From an uncultured marine group I thaumarchaeote (lineage in GTDB: Archaea; Thermoproteota; Nitrososphaeria; Nitrososphaerales; Nitrosopumilaceae), in the NCBI GenBank assembly GCA_902552015.1, contig CACDFH010000002.1:23187-87186 (forward strand): a stretch of 64,000 bases of DNA, read 5' to 3'. The notes below the pieces were generated by a model, which was given only the letters and a program-made list of their open reading frames with translations, did not search any database and was not told the origin of the DNA. How positions within the stretch are numbered: the stretch's first letter is position 1; each line of letters begins with the position of its first letter. Positions 7,412 through 16,996 of the stretch are shown here, one piece after another. Both the position numbers and the translations under genes were made by a program.

Positions 7412-8486
7412 TACTACTTTGACCTTCAACATCTGAAAATTCTGAAATTCTAACTCCAATTCTTCTGACTAACATAACTTGTTCAATTAATGCATCTTCC
7501 AATAATTGATTAACAATTTTCTTTAACTCTATCTCGTTATTGACCGGATTTTTCAACATTCTTGATTTGGTCTTTGTTGACAAATCTTCATTTACAAACT
7601 GAATCCCAATTGAACGATACATTTTGTTATTATTAATTGCCAATTTATTCAATTGTATACACAATTCATTAGCATTTTCTCGCAGAAATTCTATTTCTTT
7701 AGAATTTTTCTTCAAAGTAATGATTTTACTAAATTGAATTGTAGGTGGTCTTTCTTTCACTATTTCAGAATCTATTCCCTTGGCAGAGTTGAAAATATAG
7801 CCTCCAGTCTTCCTTCCAAACATTTTATTCAAATCAAAAACATCAATTTTCTTTAATTCTTCTATGGTGTGGATATTCATTTGTGCAAATACATCTTCTG
7901 TCTTCTTACCTATTCCTGGTATCTCTCTAATTTTTAGTGGTGACAGAAATTGTTCAATTTGTTCAGGTTTTACCGTTGTTAATCCATCAGGTTTTTTAAA
8001 ATCTGATGCAATCTTTGAGAGTAATTTATTTGGACTAATTCCTATAGAACACGTAAGTTTCAGCTCATTTCTTATTTCATTTTTTAATTGCTGCGCTAGA
8101 TGTTGCGCATTGTTAAAACTCATTTCAGTTTTTTTTGTAACGTCTAGATATGCTTCGTCTCTACCAACATATTCAAACACATCTGCATATTTTTCAATTA
8201 TTTCCATTCCCTTTGATGACATGTCTGAATAATAATCGAAATCTGCTGGCAAAAAAATTGCATCTTGTTCTTTCAATTTATTTTTTGCAAGCATAATTGG
8301 CATTCCTGATTTTACCCCGAATTTCCTTGCGTTGTAATTGGCAGTAGCTATTGCACCACTATCTCCACCTCTATCTGAAAAAATACATACTGCAACACAT
8401 TTTCCTTTGATTTTGGAATTTCGAATCTCTTCACATTGTGCATAAAAATAGTCAAAATCCACATGAAAGACAATTCTTTTTTCCAT
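7395..8486 (-). CDS. dinB: Y-family DNA polymerase IV (translesion synthesis)
   Basis: 363 aa, the size of Sulfolobus Dpo4. The palm has 'HVDFDYFYAQCE' with the first catalytic Asp, and the 'YVGRDEAYLDVT' motif, where the Ser of the usual S-x-DEAYLD is Arg (GRDEAYLD), with Asp and Glu of the active site. 'SIGISPNKLLSKIASDFKKPDG' and the helix-hairpin-helix 'REIPGIGKKT' follow. The C-terminal eight residues, QSSITNYF (356-363), form a PIP box for PCNA. It copies damaged DNA with low fidelity. The start is two bases from the divergent frame at 8488. Confidence 0.96.
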   Translation of the reverse strand: MEKRIVFHVDFDYFYAQCEEIRNSKIKGKCVAVCIFSDRGGDSGAIATANYNARKFGVKSGMPIMLAKNKLKEQDAIFLPADFDYYSDMSSKGMEIIEKYADVFEYVGRDEAYLDVTKKTEMSFNNAQHLAQQLKNEIRNELKLTCSIGISPNKLLSKIASDFKKPDGLTTVKPEQIEQFLSPLKIREIPGIGKKTEDVFAQMNIHTIEELKKIDVFDLNKMFGRKTGGYIFNSAKGIDSEIVKERPPTIQFSKIITLKKNSKEIEFLRENANELCIQLNKLAINNNKMYRSIGIQFVNEDLSTKTKSRMLKNPVNNEIELKKIVNQLLEDALIEQVMLVRRIGVRISEFSDVEGQSSITNYF

Positions 8487-8556
8487 AATGTGTTTTAGAA
8501 TTCAATTCTTATTACGATTACGTAATTTTATATCTGAATCTCAATTAAACATCTTA

Positions 8557-8805
8557 TTGGATTCTGCAATTGAGGTAAATGATGATGGTGTTAAGGTTAA
8601 TCCTGAAGTCATGGAAAATGAAAAATTCTACCATTGTGTTTTCAAGAATAAAGTAATCTTAGTTTTCAAAGATCATCAAGAATTTCTCAATTGTTTTGAA
8701 ATAGAAGAAAAGGAGATAGTGGAACAAATCAAATCTTCAAAAGACGAAGATGTACACTCTATACTGGAATCTTATATTGAAAAAGAGAAGCTTAAAAAAC
8801 AATAA
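8557..8805 (+). CDS. Hypothetical acidic protein
   Basis: No family is recognised. The C-terminal part is a Glu/Lys-rich helix. The start is uncertain. ATG 8488 would give 105 aa but would place the promoter inside dinB; TTG 8557, in frame, lies 26 nt after a TATA-like box (TTTTATAT, 8527-8534) and gives 82 aa, so it is preferred. The stop is 18 nt before the Alba gene, and the pair may be cotranscribed. Confidence 0.6.
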   Translation: MDSAIEVNDDGVKVNPEVMENEKFYHCVFKNKVILVFKDHQEFLNCFEIEEKEIVEQIKSSKDEDVHSILESYIEKEKLKKQ

Positions 8806-8823
8806 ACTTGTCTTACTGTATTA

Positions 8824-9264
8824 ATGAGTTCAAAATCTGATGCTTCTGACATTCTTGATGAAATACTAGAAGATTCAAAAAAACCTGAAGCACAACCTGA
8901 AGCACAACCTGAAGCACAACCTGAAGCACAACCTGAAGCACAACCTGAACCAGAAACAAAGTCTGAAAAAAAACCATTTAGTCCTGAAGAAAAACCTACA
9001 AGAAAATTAATTCTGATAGGTGTGAAACCTTTGGTCACATACGTCAATTCAACATTAACTCAATTATCGACATTACCTACTGTTACAATAAAGGCAAGAG
9101 GTCAACGTATTACTCAGGCTGTAGATGTATCTCAATTCATTATGAAGCGTATGCATTCCATTGGTTATAGAATATCTGATGTAAGAATATCTTCTGATGC
9201 ACTAGAATCTAGAGATGGAAAAACACGTAATGTCTCTACCATAGAGATTGACATATCAAAGTGA
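8824..9264 (+). CDS. albA: Alba-family chromatin/RNA-binding protein with an EAQP-repeat tail
   Basis: 146 aa. Residues about 60-146 form the Alba fold: the 'LILIGVKPLVTYVNSTL' strand-helix, 'VTIKARGQRITQAVDVSQFI' with the nucleic-acid loop, and 'ISDVRISSDAL'. Alba dimers coat DNA and RNA in archaea. The preceding ~57 residues are not part of the fold: an acidic, disordered tail with five perfect EAQP repeats. Usual Alba proteins are about 90-100 aa, so the tail is an addition. The acidic charge could tune DNA binding or mediate partner contacts (inference). Confidence 0.92.
   Translation: MSSKSDASDILDEILEDSKKPEAQPEAQPEAQPEAQPEAQPEPETKSEKKPFSPEEKPTRKLILIGVKPLVTYVNSTLTQLSTLPTVTIKARGQRITQAVDVSQFIMKRMHSIGYRISDVRISSDALESRDGKTRNVSTIEIDISK
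8884..8943 (+). repeat. Five perfect 12-nt tandem repeats in the Alba gene
   Basis: CCTGAAGCACAA is repeated five times without a change, then followed by a diverged partial unit. It encodes PEAQ/EAQP repeats in frame. The lack of synonymous change suggests recent expansion by slippage, and copy number probably varies among strains. Confidence 0.9.
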
Positions 9265-9266
9265 TT

Positions 9267-9881
9267 TTATAATTTTAATAGAAATTCTATTCCAAAATAG
9301 ACTAAAACTATACTCAATCCAACTATAATGATCTTGAAATTTCTTTTTGAAAGATAATTCTTGGCTTTGGATGAAAAGGCTGCAATTGTAAATAACCATG
9401 CATAATCCATCCAAATATGAAATAAAAATAGAACAACAATTCCAAAAATTCCAAAAATTTGTATTGATTCTGAAATTAATACTAAACCAATTGTTAACCA
9501 CCATACAATAAAAAATGGATTTAATGCACTAAGTAAAATTCCTGCTACAAATGGACCTTGACCTGATTTTGTTTCTAAGCTAAATTTTTGTTTTGTAACT
9601 GTTCTAATTTGTAAAAAAGCAAATCCAAATAGACCTATTGCACCTAATACTGTTATTGTTGTTCTAATTTCTGGAACACTTTCTATAGAAAAAAATCCTA
9701 TTCCTAACAACAATATTAATGGAAATTCCACAATAGTATGTCCTACAGCTATTTTTATTCCGGAAATTTTTCCTTCACGTAATCCATACATTACATTTGC
9801 AGCAAATAGTGGCCCTGGTGACATTACACCAGATGCCGAAATTACTACAACTAATCCTAAAAAACCAATTATCTCTTGCAT
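9267..9881 (-). CDS. LysE/RhtB-family amino acid exporter
   Basis: 204 aa with about six membrane helices, the normal size for LysE-type translocators. The N-terminal signature 'SPGPLFAANVMYGLREGKISGIKIAVGHT' corresponds to the conserved SPGP...GxxxG..GxxxG region of the family. Members export amino acids or related metabolites using the proton gradient. The substrate cannot be read from sequence. The stop nearly touches the convergent Alba gene, and the start is about 24 nt from the stop of the upstream PAC2-family gene on the same strand. Confidence 0.88.
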   Translation of the reverse strand: MQEIIGFLGLVVVISASGVMSPGPLFAANVMYGLREGKISGIKIAVGHTIVEFPLILLLGIGFFSIESVPEIRTTITVLGAIGLFGFAFLQIRTVTKQKFSLETKSGQGPFVAGILLSALNPFFIVWWLTIGLVLISESIQIFGIFGIVVLFLFHIWMDYAWLFTIAAFSSKAKNYLSKRNFKIIIVGLSIVLVYFGIEFLLKL

Positions 9882-9905
9882 GTTGAATTGAATCTGCTCT
9901 AGATA

Positions 9906-10616
9906 TTAACGATAGATGTGGTCGCCTAAATCTTTTGTATCTTGAGTTGCTTGCTGCAGTTGTTCTTCAATAATTTTTGATTCATTTTCTAATTTTGTCA
10001 TATTACAAGATATTCCTGGAATGATTTTAGAAAATGTTTCACACAAATTTGCAGTTGCTTTGAAATCTGGAATTTCTTTATTTGAGCTCACTAGTAAAAC
10101 TATGACATCTTGACCTCGTGATGCACCCTCATTCAATAATATTCCTGAGATTCCTGGAATTGTTGCGTGATCTACCATCGTAATTCCATTATCTACAAGT
10201 TTTCCTCTTGCATTTCCCGTTGACGCAACACCGAACACTTCTACATCGTCTGATCCTTTAACTGTGATACTACTTACAATTGTTGAACATTTTTTCTCTT
10301 TAGCCCAATCCAACATCATTATTGCTGCTTCTCTATGCATTGTAACATCAAGTGTAAGAAATGATGAAAATATTCCAACTTTAAGATCTTTATTTACAAA
10401 TATTCTAGTTGCATAATTTGGCATGCCATTTTTTATGACACTTATTGGTGGGAATTTATCTGAATCAATATTTGCTTGTAATTCAAAATTAGATGTATTA
10501 ATCAAAGATTCTGTAGCTATTGCACTTGTTATTCCAGATGATGGGAATCCGTTAACTAATGTACCTCCTTCCAAATCTATTGGTACGATCTCTTTGATTT
10601 CTATGTCTTTACTCAT
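9906..10616 (-). CDS. PAC2-family (proteasome assembly chaperone-like) protein
   Basis: 236 aa. The N-terminal 'GGTLVNGFPSSGITSAIATESLI' and the central 'STGNARGKLVDNGI...IPGISGILLNEGASRG' are typical of archaeal PAC2 proteins (COG2047-like), relatives of eukaryotic proteasome assembly chaperone 2. The fold resembles purine-nucleoside-phosphorylase-like alpha/beta proteins. A role in proteasome biogenesis is possible but not shown for the archaeal members. The C-terminal 40 residues are a charged helix. Divergent from the inositol-phosphate synthase gene, with an 80-nt shared promoter region. Confidence 0.85.
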   Translation of the reverse strand: MSKDIEIKEIVPIDLEGGTLVNGFPSSGITSAIATESLINTSNFELQANIDSDKFPPISVIKNGMPNYATRIFVNKDLKVGIFSSFLTLDVTMHREAAIMMLDWAKEKKCSTIVSSITVKGSDDVEVFGVASTGNARGKLVDNGITMVDHATIPGISGILLNEGASRGQDVIVLLVSSNKEIPDFKATANLCETFSKIIPGISCNMTKLENESKIIEEQLQQATQDTKDLGDHIYR

Positions 10617-10696
10617 ATAATACTACATATTTTGCATGTAAAATAATTTGTCTTTCTAGGAAAACTTTAAACTGTAAGTAATTCACAATTTGACGA

Positions 10697-11791
10697 ATGC
10701 CTGAAAAAATTAAAGTTGCATTAGTTGGTTTAGGAAACTGTTTTTCTGGACTAATTCAGGGAATTGAATATTATTCCAAAAACCCTTCTCAAAAGGTTAC
10801 TGGAATCATCCATGAAAATTTACGTGATTATACTATTCATGATATTGAATTTGTCGCTGGATTTGATGTTGGAGCAAATAAAGTTGGAAAACCAATCAAT
10901 GATGCCATCTATGAATCGCCAAATATGGTGAATTGGATTGATAAAAATGACATGCCTAAAGCAAACGGAAATGTCTATGAAAGTCCCGCATTAGATGGTG
11001 TTGGCATATGGGTTGAAAATAAGGTTAAACCAATTGAAAGCGGAAAATCTGAATCTGAATTACGTGAAGAAATAATCAAAGTTTTAGAAGAAACTGGAAC
11101 TGAAATCATAGTTTCATATCTTCCTGTAGGCTCAGAAAAAGCAACACAATTTTGGGCTCAAGTATGTTTGGATACAAACACTGCATTTGTTAACTGCATG
11201 CCTGCATTTATTGCATCTGATAAGGAATGGGCACAAAAATTCACTGATAAAAATATCCCAATCATTGGTGATGATATTAAAGGTCAAGTTGGAGCAACTA
11301 TTGTCCATAGAACTCTTGCACGATTATGTGATGAACGTGGAACAAAGATCGAAAAAACTTACCAGATCAACGTAGGTGGAAATACAGACTTTCTTAACAT
11401 GAAAGAGCAAGAACGTCTTGTTAGTAAAAAAATATCAAAAACTGAAAGTGTTCAAAGTCAATTGACCGATAGATTGGATGACGATGATATCTATGTGGGT
11501 CCTTCAGACTTCATTCCTTTCTTAGGAAATACAAAATTAATGTTCATGAGGATCGAAGGTAGACAATGGGCAAACATTCCGTACAACATGGAAGTTCGTT
11601 TAGAAGTTGATGATAAGGCAAATTCTGCTGGAATAGTTATTGATGCTATTCGTCTTGCAAAAATTGCTCTTGATCGAGGCATGGGCGGTCCAATTATTCC
11701 TGCCTCTGCATATCTAATGAAACACCCAATAGAACAAATGACTGATCCTGTAGCAAAAAGTAAAATCGAAGCCTTTGTGAAAGGCGAATAA
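10697..11791 (+). CDS. ino1: myo-Inositol-1-phosphate synthase
   Basis: 364 aa, the size of archaeal and actinobacterial enzymes. The Rossmann motif 'VALVGLGNCFSGLIQGI' binds NAD. Conserved catalytic regions follow: 'VNCMPAFIASD', 'IPIIGDDIKGQVGATIVHRTLA' and 'NVGGNTDFLNM', with lysines of the active site. It converts glucose 6-phosphate to inositol 1-phosphate for archaeal phospholipid head groups and possibly compatible solutes. The gene stands alone with its own promoter and is followed by a 96-nt gap before SMC. Confidence 0.95.
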   Translation: MPEKIKVALVGLGNCFSGLIQGIEYYSKNPSQKVTGIIHENLRDYTIHDIEFVAGFDVGANKVGKPINDAIYESPNMVNWIDKNDMPKANGNVYESPALDGVGIWVENKVKPIESGKSESELREEIIKVLEETGTEIIVSYLPVGSEKATQFWAQVCLDTNTAFVNCMPAFIASDKEWAQKFTDKNIPIIGDDIKGQVGATIVHRTLARLCDERGTKIEKTYQINVGGNTDFLNMKEQERLVSKKISKTESVQSQLTDRLDDDDIYVGPSDFIPFLGNTKLMFMRIEGRQWANIPYNMEVRLEVDDKANSAGIVIDAIRLAKIALDRGMGGPIIPASAYLMKHPIEQMTDPVAKSKIEAFVKGE

Positions 11792-11887
11792 CCTCTACAA
11801 TCTACTTAGTAGCATTACAAAGTTTGTTTCCAAAGTCAACATTACTTGTTCACATTAATTATGCGAGTCTAAACACCATAATCTTCA

Positions 11888-14800
11888 TTGGTTCATGTAA
11901 AAAAAGTTGAGATCTTTGGCTTCAAATCATTTGGATTCAAAAATACTATTGTAGATTTTGAACCTGGACTAGTTTCAATTTCTGGTCCAAACGGTTCTGG
12001 TAAAAGTAACATTCTAGACGCAATTACTTTTGCACTGGGTGAAAATAGACCTAAAGTAATGCGTGCTCCAAATTTACGTGGTCTCATGCATGATGTTGAA
12101 GGTGCAGCTAGACGTGGACCTAAAATGGCAAGAACCAGTGTACATTTTGATAATTTAGATAGAAAAATTCCAGTTGATTCTGACATTGTTACAATTACAA
12201 GAGAAATGAATGATAAAGGTGACAATATCTATTATTTGAACAAAAAGAAGGTAATACGTTCAAAAATTCTTGATCTGATGGAAATTGCAAATGCTGGCTT
12301 AAACCAAATTAATAACGTCCAACAGGGAACCGTTACAAGAATTTCTGAAATGACATCTGAAGAAAAAAGAATTGTCATAGAAGATTTGATTGGTCTTTCT
12401 GCATTTGATGAAAAGAAAAAGGAAGCAGAAAAACAATTAACTGATGCAGATCATAAACTCGAAATCGCAATGGCCAAAATGGGTGAGGTGAAGAAAAGAA
12501 TTGATGAGTTAGAGGAGGAACGAAATAAAAAACTTCGATATGATATACTTGAACGTGAACTAAACCGTTATCGTGCAATATCTGCTGCCAGTAGTTTAAA
12601 ATCAATACAATCTGAAAAGGTATCTAAAGATAAGACTCTCAATTCATTGAATTCTGAAATAAAACATCTAGAAGAAGAACGTGCATCTATACGAAAGGAC
12701 GCCTCTGAAATACGAGCTCAAAAAACCAAATTTATGGATGAAGTAAACGCATACAACAAATCAAAATCTGAAATTGAGACAAAATTAAGCTATGAAAGAC
12801 GCAAATTTGATGAAGCCGACAGCTTAATCAAAACTAGTACTAACCGTTTAACTGAAATTGATAAAAATTTGCCTAATCATAAAATAAATCTTGAAAACTT
12901 ACAAATACAAAAATCATTTTCTGAATCCCAGATTTCTCACTTTAAAAATAAAATAAATGATATTCGTGAAATTGAAAAATCATTTGATGAAAAAACAAAA
13001 AGTCTTAGAACACAAAAAACTGAAGCGATGAGACAGCAATCTCAAGTAATTACACAAAAACGTGATGTTGATCAAAAAATCCAAAAATTAACTGATAAAA
13101 TAACTGCAACAAAATTAGCTGTTGGTGAATTTGAATCTGCATCAACTAATGGAAAAGAAAAACTTGCATCCAATCAAGAAAAATTTAATTCCTTAGTAAG
13201 TAGTCTTGATACTTTAGAGACACAAAAAATAAAACTTGAGCGCATAATTGGAAATCACAAACATTCTATTTCTGAAATTAATTTACGGATAAAAAAATTC
13301 ACTGATGACAAAAAAAGATCTGAAAGTGATATACATGAATTATCTGAATTAATTGACGCATCATCCAAAGGTGCAAACAAGTATGAAACCAAAATTAAAT
13401 TTGCAAAAGGAATAATGCATGAAGACTATTCCATATCAAAACTCAAACATAGTACACAAGACTTTGGAATAGAAGGTTTGGTTTATGAGATACTTTCTTG
13501 GGATAAAAAATATGAGCGTGCAGCTCTTGCAGTTTGTTCAAATTGGATTAAGGCTGTAGTAGTCAAAGATTTTGAATCTCTTATCTCTCTTGCAGAATTT
13601 GTCACAGATAAAAAATTACCAAAACTCAAAATCATACCACTGGAATCTATACCTCAGGTAAAAATTGAATGCCCAAAACAAAATGGTGTTTTAGGTATTC
13701 TATCTGATTATGTTAAATGTGAGCAAAAATTCTCCTCACTCAAAAATTTTCTATTTGGAAATGTTGTATTGGTTGAATCACGAAATATTGCAATCAGTTT
13801 ATCGAAATCAGGTTTCAAAACAATTACTGTATCTGGTGAATATTTTGAGGCTAAAACAACATCTGTTGTAATTGATAATAACTCAAAAATCTCAAAATTA
13901 ACCAAAATCATCAACATGAGTGATTCTGTTGAAGGTCTTCAACAAATGATTTCTGCACTTAGACAAACAGTTACAAAAAAGAAAAATCGTGCCAAAAAAC
14001 TCGATTTACTAGTAAAAAATTATGAAAAAAGACTATCTCTGTCTGAAGTAGGAATGAATACTACCTCCAACAGTCTTTCTGAACTAAAATCTCGAATTTC
14101 TCAGATTTCAAATAATAAAAAGTCATTTGAAACAAGAATCAACCAGTTAAATAAAACACAGGAAAGAATTTCAAGAGAATTAATTAATCGTAAATCGCAT
14201 TTAGAATCTCTAGAATCCCAAATCAAACTTGTTAGAGATAATTATGCAGAGCCTCAAATGGATAGAATTGCAAATGAAATTAAACTTGTAAATGAACAAA
14301 TTGTTGAACAAGATAAAAAATTAGAACCAATTCAAAATGATTTGAAGAAAAAAGAAAGACATCTTGCAGAACTAATGGCACATGATACAAAAATCACTGG
14401 AGAAAGAAAAAATCTTCGCCACACCGTATCTTCTATGGATCAAGAAAAATATCATTTAGAAGTTGATATACGTCGTTCAACCAAAGAAAAAGAAACAACT
14501 GAAACAGAACTTGTAAGACTTCGTGACGATGAACAAAAACTCATCTCAACTTCTGGTACCTCTGTTGAAAAAATGACTGAATTTGATAATAGTCTTGAAA
14601 GTTTGAATTCAAAAGAACGTGATTCCACAAAAGAAATCACTTTGCGTGAACGTAATACTGATGCACTAAATAGAGATCTTACCGATTTACGTCAAAAAGA
14701 ATCCAAAATAACCTCACTTCTTGCTACCTTTGGTTTTGATAATACTATCGAAGTATTTGATGTTGAATCTACTATATCGTCTCTTGAATCTGAACAAAAT

Positions 14801-15424
14801 CGTATAAAGAATTCTCTAAATGCCGGTGCACCATCTCAATACGTTGAAGTTTCAAACGGATACAAATCTTCTTCATCTAAAAAGAATATGCTTGAAAAAG
14901 AACGAAATACTATTGTTGCATTTATTGAATCCGTAGAAAAGGACAAGAGACAAACATTCCTTGACGCTTTTGACACTGTTGACACTCAAGTAAAAGATGC
15001 ATTCTCAAAAATGACTGGCGGAACTGCTTGGTTAGAACTTGAGAATGAAGATGATATATTTAATTCTGGATTAAATTATCTAATTCAATTCCCTGGAAAA
15101 CCTAAAAGAGAATCCACATCTATTAGTGGTGGTGAAAAAACTCTTGCCGCAACAGTCTTTGTACTTGCACTCCAAAAACTTAACCCTTCACCATTTTACA
15201 TGTTTGATGAAGTTGATGCTCATCTTGATGCACCAAATGCTGAAAAATTATCTAATATCATTAAAGAAAGATCTGAAGGTAGTCAATTTATCATGGTCTC
15301 ACTCAAAGATTCTGTTGTAGAAAAAGCACGGTTAATCTATGGTGTATTCCCAAAACATGGAGTATCTCATGTAATAAAATACAAAGACAAGAGACTTTTG
15401 TCTTCCCTAGAAAGTCAACAATAA
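11888..15424 (+). CDS. smc: SMC chromosome condensation/segregation ATPase
   Basis: 1178 aa, full length. Walker A 'GPNGSGKSN' (about 34-42), first coiled coil (about 170-500), hinge (about 515-660), second coiled coil, then 'ISGGEKTLAA' (ABC signature) and Walker B 'FYMFDEVDAHLD' near the end. SMC dimers extrude or tether DNA loops. Translation starts at TTG 11888 (MVHVKKVEIFGFKSFGF); no ATG fits so close to the conserved FKSF start. The partner genes scpA/scpB are not adjacent; the next gene is convergent with its stop one base away. Confidence 0.96.
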   Translation: MVHVKKVEIFGFKSFGFKNTIVDFEPGLVSISGPNGSGKSNILDAITFALGENRPKVMRAPNLRGLMHDVEGAARRGPKMARTSVHFDNLDRKIPVDSDIVTITREMNDKGDNIYYLNKKKVIRSKILDLMEIANAGLNQINNVQQGTVTRISEMTSEEKRIVIEDLIGLSAFDEKKKEAEKQLTDADHKLEIAMAKMGEVKKRIDELEEERNKKLRYDILERELNRYRAISAASSLKSIQSEKVSKDKTLNSLNSEIKHLEEERASIRKDASEIRAQKTKFMDEVNAYNKSKSEIETKLSYERRKFDEADSLIKTSTNRLTEIDKNLPNHKINLENLQIQKSFSESQISHFKNKINDIREIEKSFDEKTKSLRTQKTEAMRQQSQVITQKRDVDQKIQKLTDKITATKLAVGEFESASTNGKEKLASNQEKFNSLVSSLDTLETQKIKLERIIGNHKHSISEINLRIKKFTDDKKRSESDIHELSELIDASSKGANKYETKIKFAKGIMHEDYSISKLKHSTQDFGIEGLVYEILSWDKKYERAALAVCSNWIKAVVVKDFESLISLAEFVTDKKLPKLKIIPLESIPQVKIECPKQNGVLGILSDYVKCEQKFSSLKNFLFGNVVLVESRNIAISLSKSGFKTITVSGEYFEAKTTSVVIDNNSKISKLTKIINMSDSVEGLQQMISALRQTVTKKKNRAKKLDLLVKNYEKRLSLSEVGMNTTSNSLSELKSRISQISNNKKSFETRINQLNKTQERISRELINRKSHLESLESQIKLVRDNYAEPQMDRIANEIKLVNEQIVEQDKKLEPIQNDLKKKERHLAELMAHDTKITGERKNLRHTVSSMDQEKYHLEVDIRRSTKEKETTETELVRLRDDEQKLISTSGTSVEKMTEFDNSLESLNSKERDSTKEITLRERNTDALNRDLTDLRQKESKITSLLATFGFDNTIEVFDVESTISSLESEQNRIKNSLNAGAPSQYVEVSNGYKSSSSKKNMLEKERNTIVAFIESVEKDKRQTFLDAFDTVDTQVKDAFSKMTGGTAWLELENEDDIFNSGLNYLIQFPGKPKRESTSISGGEKTLAATVFVLALQKLNPSPFYMFDEVDAHLDAPNAEKLSNIIKERSEGSQFIMVSLKDSVVEKARLIYGVFPKHGVSHVIKYKDKRLLSSLESQQ

Positions 15425-16297
15425 TTACTCTTTTGATAATTTTCTAATGTATGAAATTATTCCTGTATAATCAATATCTCCAAATCCTGCATCTGTTGCA
15501 TCTGCGTAAATTTTTCTTGCAATCTTTGCCATTGGTAATTCTGCATCAAAGGATTCTGCTGCATCGTTGATTGTGTCTAAGTCTTTTTTGAGATTTGCAA
15601 GAGTAAAAGTTGGTTTTACACTATCGTTAATCATTTTGTGTGCTTTTCCTTCACTCATTCCTGTTTTGAAATAAGTAGAATTCAATACTTTAAGAAATAT
15701 TTCTGGGTCAAATCCTGCTTTTTTTGTTAATGTAATTCCCTCTGAAAGTGATAATGCTAACATCGCGATTTGTAAGTTCATTGCAAGTTTTATTGAATGT
15801 GCAGTTCCTGTATCTCCTAAGAAAATAGATTGGTCTGCTATAGATTCGAAAACGGATTTGAATTTTTCAAAAATCTCTTTTTTACCTGATGCCATGATGA
15901 CTAGCTTACCATTAATTGCAACATTTGGGCCTCCCATAACTGGAATTTCCATATAGTCTATGCCGTTTTCTGAAACTTGTTTTGAAATTTCTCTAGTTGA
16001 ATTTGGATTTATTGTACTCATATCTGCTATACATATTCCCTCGTGTTTTCCTGCTACTAATCCACAATCTCCAAAAACCACGTCTTTCACTGCATTTGCA
16101 TCTTTTACTACAACTATCACTAAATCTGATTTTTCAGCAACATTTTTTGGAGAATCTACGACTAAAGCTCCTTTATTTTCAAGCTTTTTGGTTTTTTCTT
16201 TACTTCTGTTAAAAACTGTCACTTCATAACCTACATCAAGTAAATGTAGTCCTACTGCTTCTCCTAACATTCCTGTTCCGATAATTCCTAATTTCAT
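15425..16297 (-). CDS. 3-Hydroxyisobutyrate dehydrogenase-family NAD(P) oxidoreductase
   Basis: 290 aa from ATG 16297 (MKLGIIGTGMLG), which overlaps the upstream stop as TAATG and so fits translational coupling. N-terminal Rossmann 'GIIGTGMLGEAVG', the substrate loop 'IPVMGGPNVAINGKLVIMASG', and 'KLAMNLQIAMLALSLSEGITLTKKAG' with the catalytic Lys mark the beta-hydroxyacid dehydrogenase family. The substrate (hydroxyisobutyrate, tartronate semialdehyde, succinic semialdehyde) is not decided by the sequence. In this lineage a succinic-semialdehyde or methylmalonate role in carbon metabolism is possible but unproven. Confidence 0.88.
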   Translation of the reverse strand: MKLGIIGTGMLGEAVGLHLLDVGYEVTVFNRSKEKTKKLENKGALVVDSPKNVAEKSDLVIVVVKDANAVKDVVFGDCGLVAGKHEGICIADMSTINPNSTREISKQVSENGIDYMEIPVMGGPNVAINGKLVIMASGKKEIFEKFKSVFESIADQSIFLGDTGTAHSIKLAMNLQIAMLALSLSEGITLTKKAGFDPEIFLKVLNSTYFKTGMSEGKAHKMINDSVKPTFTLANLKKDLDTINDAAESFDAELPMAKIARKIYADATDAGFGDIDYTGIISYIRKLSKE

Positions 16298-16683
16298 TAT
16301 CTTCTCTCCTCTTCGACTAATTCCCAATCTCCTCTACCAATTCTTGGCGCAGTAAATTTCAAATGACCTATCACTCTATCTCCTTTTCTAACCATTGCAA
16401 AATCGGCTTTTTTTGTACTGTAGATTTTTTCTTTTGCCTTGTATCCTCCTTCTATTACTTTAACTCTAAATTTTTTACTTGCCTTAATGATTAAACTTCT
16501 TGCAGTTTTTACATCTCCCATCCATGAAAACATTTCAAATGTACCAAAATTTTCCGTTTTGATTACATAATCATACAACCTTGCTTCAAATTTCATCTTT
16601 TTTTTCTTAGCTTCTTCATTTAGCCATTGTACAAGCTCTTCACCTGAACCTTCTTCTGAACCAAATGTCTCTGACTCTTTCAT
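16297..16683 (-). CDS. Conserved-looking hypothetical protein, 128 aa
   Basis: Soluble basic protein. The first 30 residues are acidic and Gly/Ser rich; the rest is mixed alpha/beta with many lysines, including 'SLIIKASKKFRVKVIEGGYKAKEKIYSTKK' in shorter conserved-looking blocks, suggesting a nucleic-acid or nucleotide-binding surface. No family is recognised. It overlaps the dehydrogenase start by one base and follows the zinc-ribbon gene by about 30 nt, forming a three-gene minus-strand unit. Confidence 0.65.
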   Translation of the reverse strand: MKESETFGSEEGSGEELVQWLNEEAKKKKMKFEARLYDYVIKTENFGTFEMFSWMGDVKTARSLIIKASKKFRVKVIEGGYKAKEKIYSTKKADFAMVRKGDRVIGHLKFTAPRIGRGDWELVEEERR

Positions 16684-16713
16684 ATCTTCCTTCTAATTTC
16701 ACTATACATGAAG

Positions 16714-16926
16714 TTATCTTGGTGGACCCCATGTTTCTTCAATAACGGTTTTTCCATTTTCGGTATAAACAAAATACTTTTTTCCACATCTAAAACATTG
16801 CCACACAAATTTTCCTTCAACTTTATTTTGATATTGCATAGGTAAAAAACAGGTAGTACAATCAAGTGACTCTGGCATTTCTGTGGAATCGATAACTGGT
16901 AATTCTCTTTTCTTTTTTTCTTGCAT
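16714..16926 (-). CDS. Small zinc-ribbon protein
   Basis: 70 aa. Two CxxC knuckles, 'CTTC' (about 23-26) and 'CFRC' (about 44-47), with aromatic residues between and after them, make a zinc ribbon of the type seen in transcription or RNA-processing factors. A charged N-terminal tail precedes it and 'EETWGPPR' ends it. No specific function can be named. First gene of the unit with 16297-16683 and the dehydrogenase. Confidence 0.75.
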   Translation of the reverse strand: MQEKKKRELPVIDSTEMPESLDCTTCFLPMQYQNKVEGKFVWQCFRCGKKYFVYTENGKTVIEETWGPPR

Positions 16927-16996
16927 TTAATTTAACTAGATTTTCAGTTATAGATATCTGATTTGTATAAAATTCGAGTCATGTGGAAATAACTTA

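Noticed and set aside
8884-8943. CRISPR-like repeats
   Set aside because: The 12-nt units have no spacers and keep the Alba reading frame.
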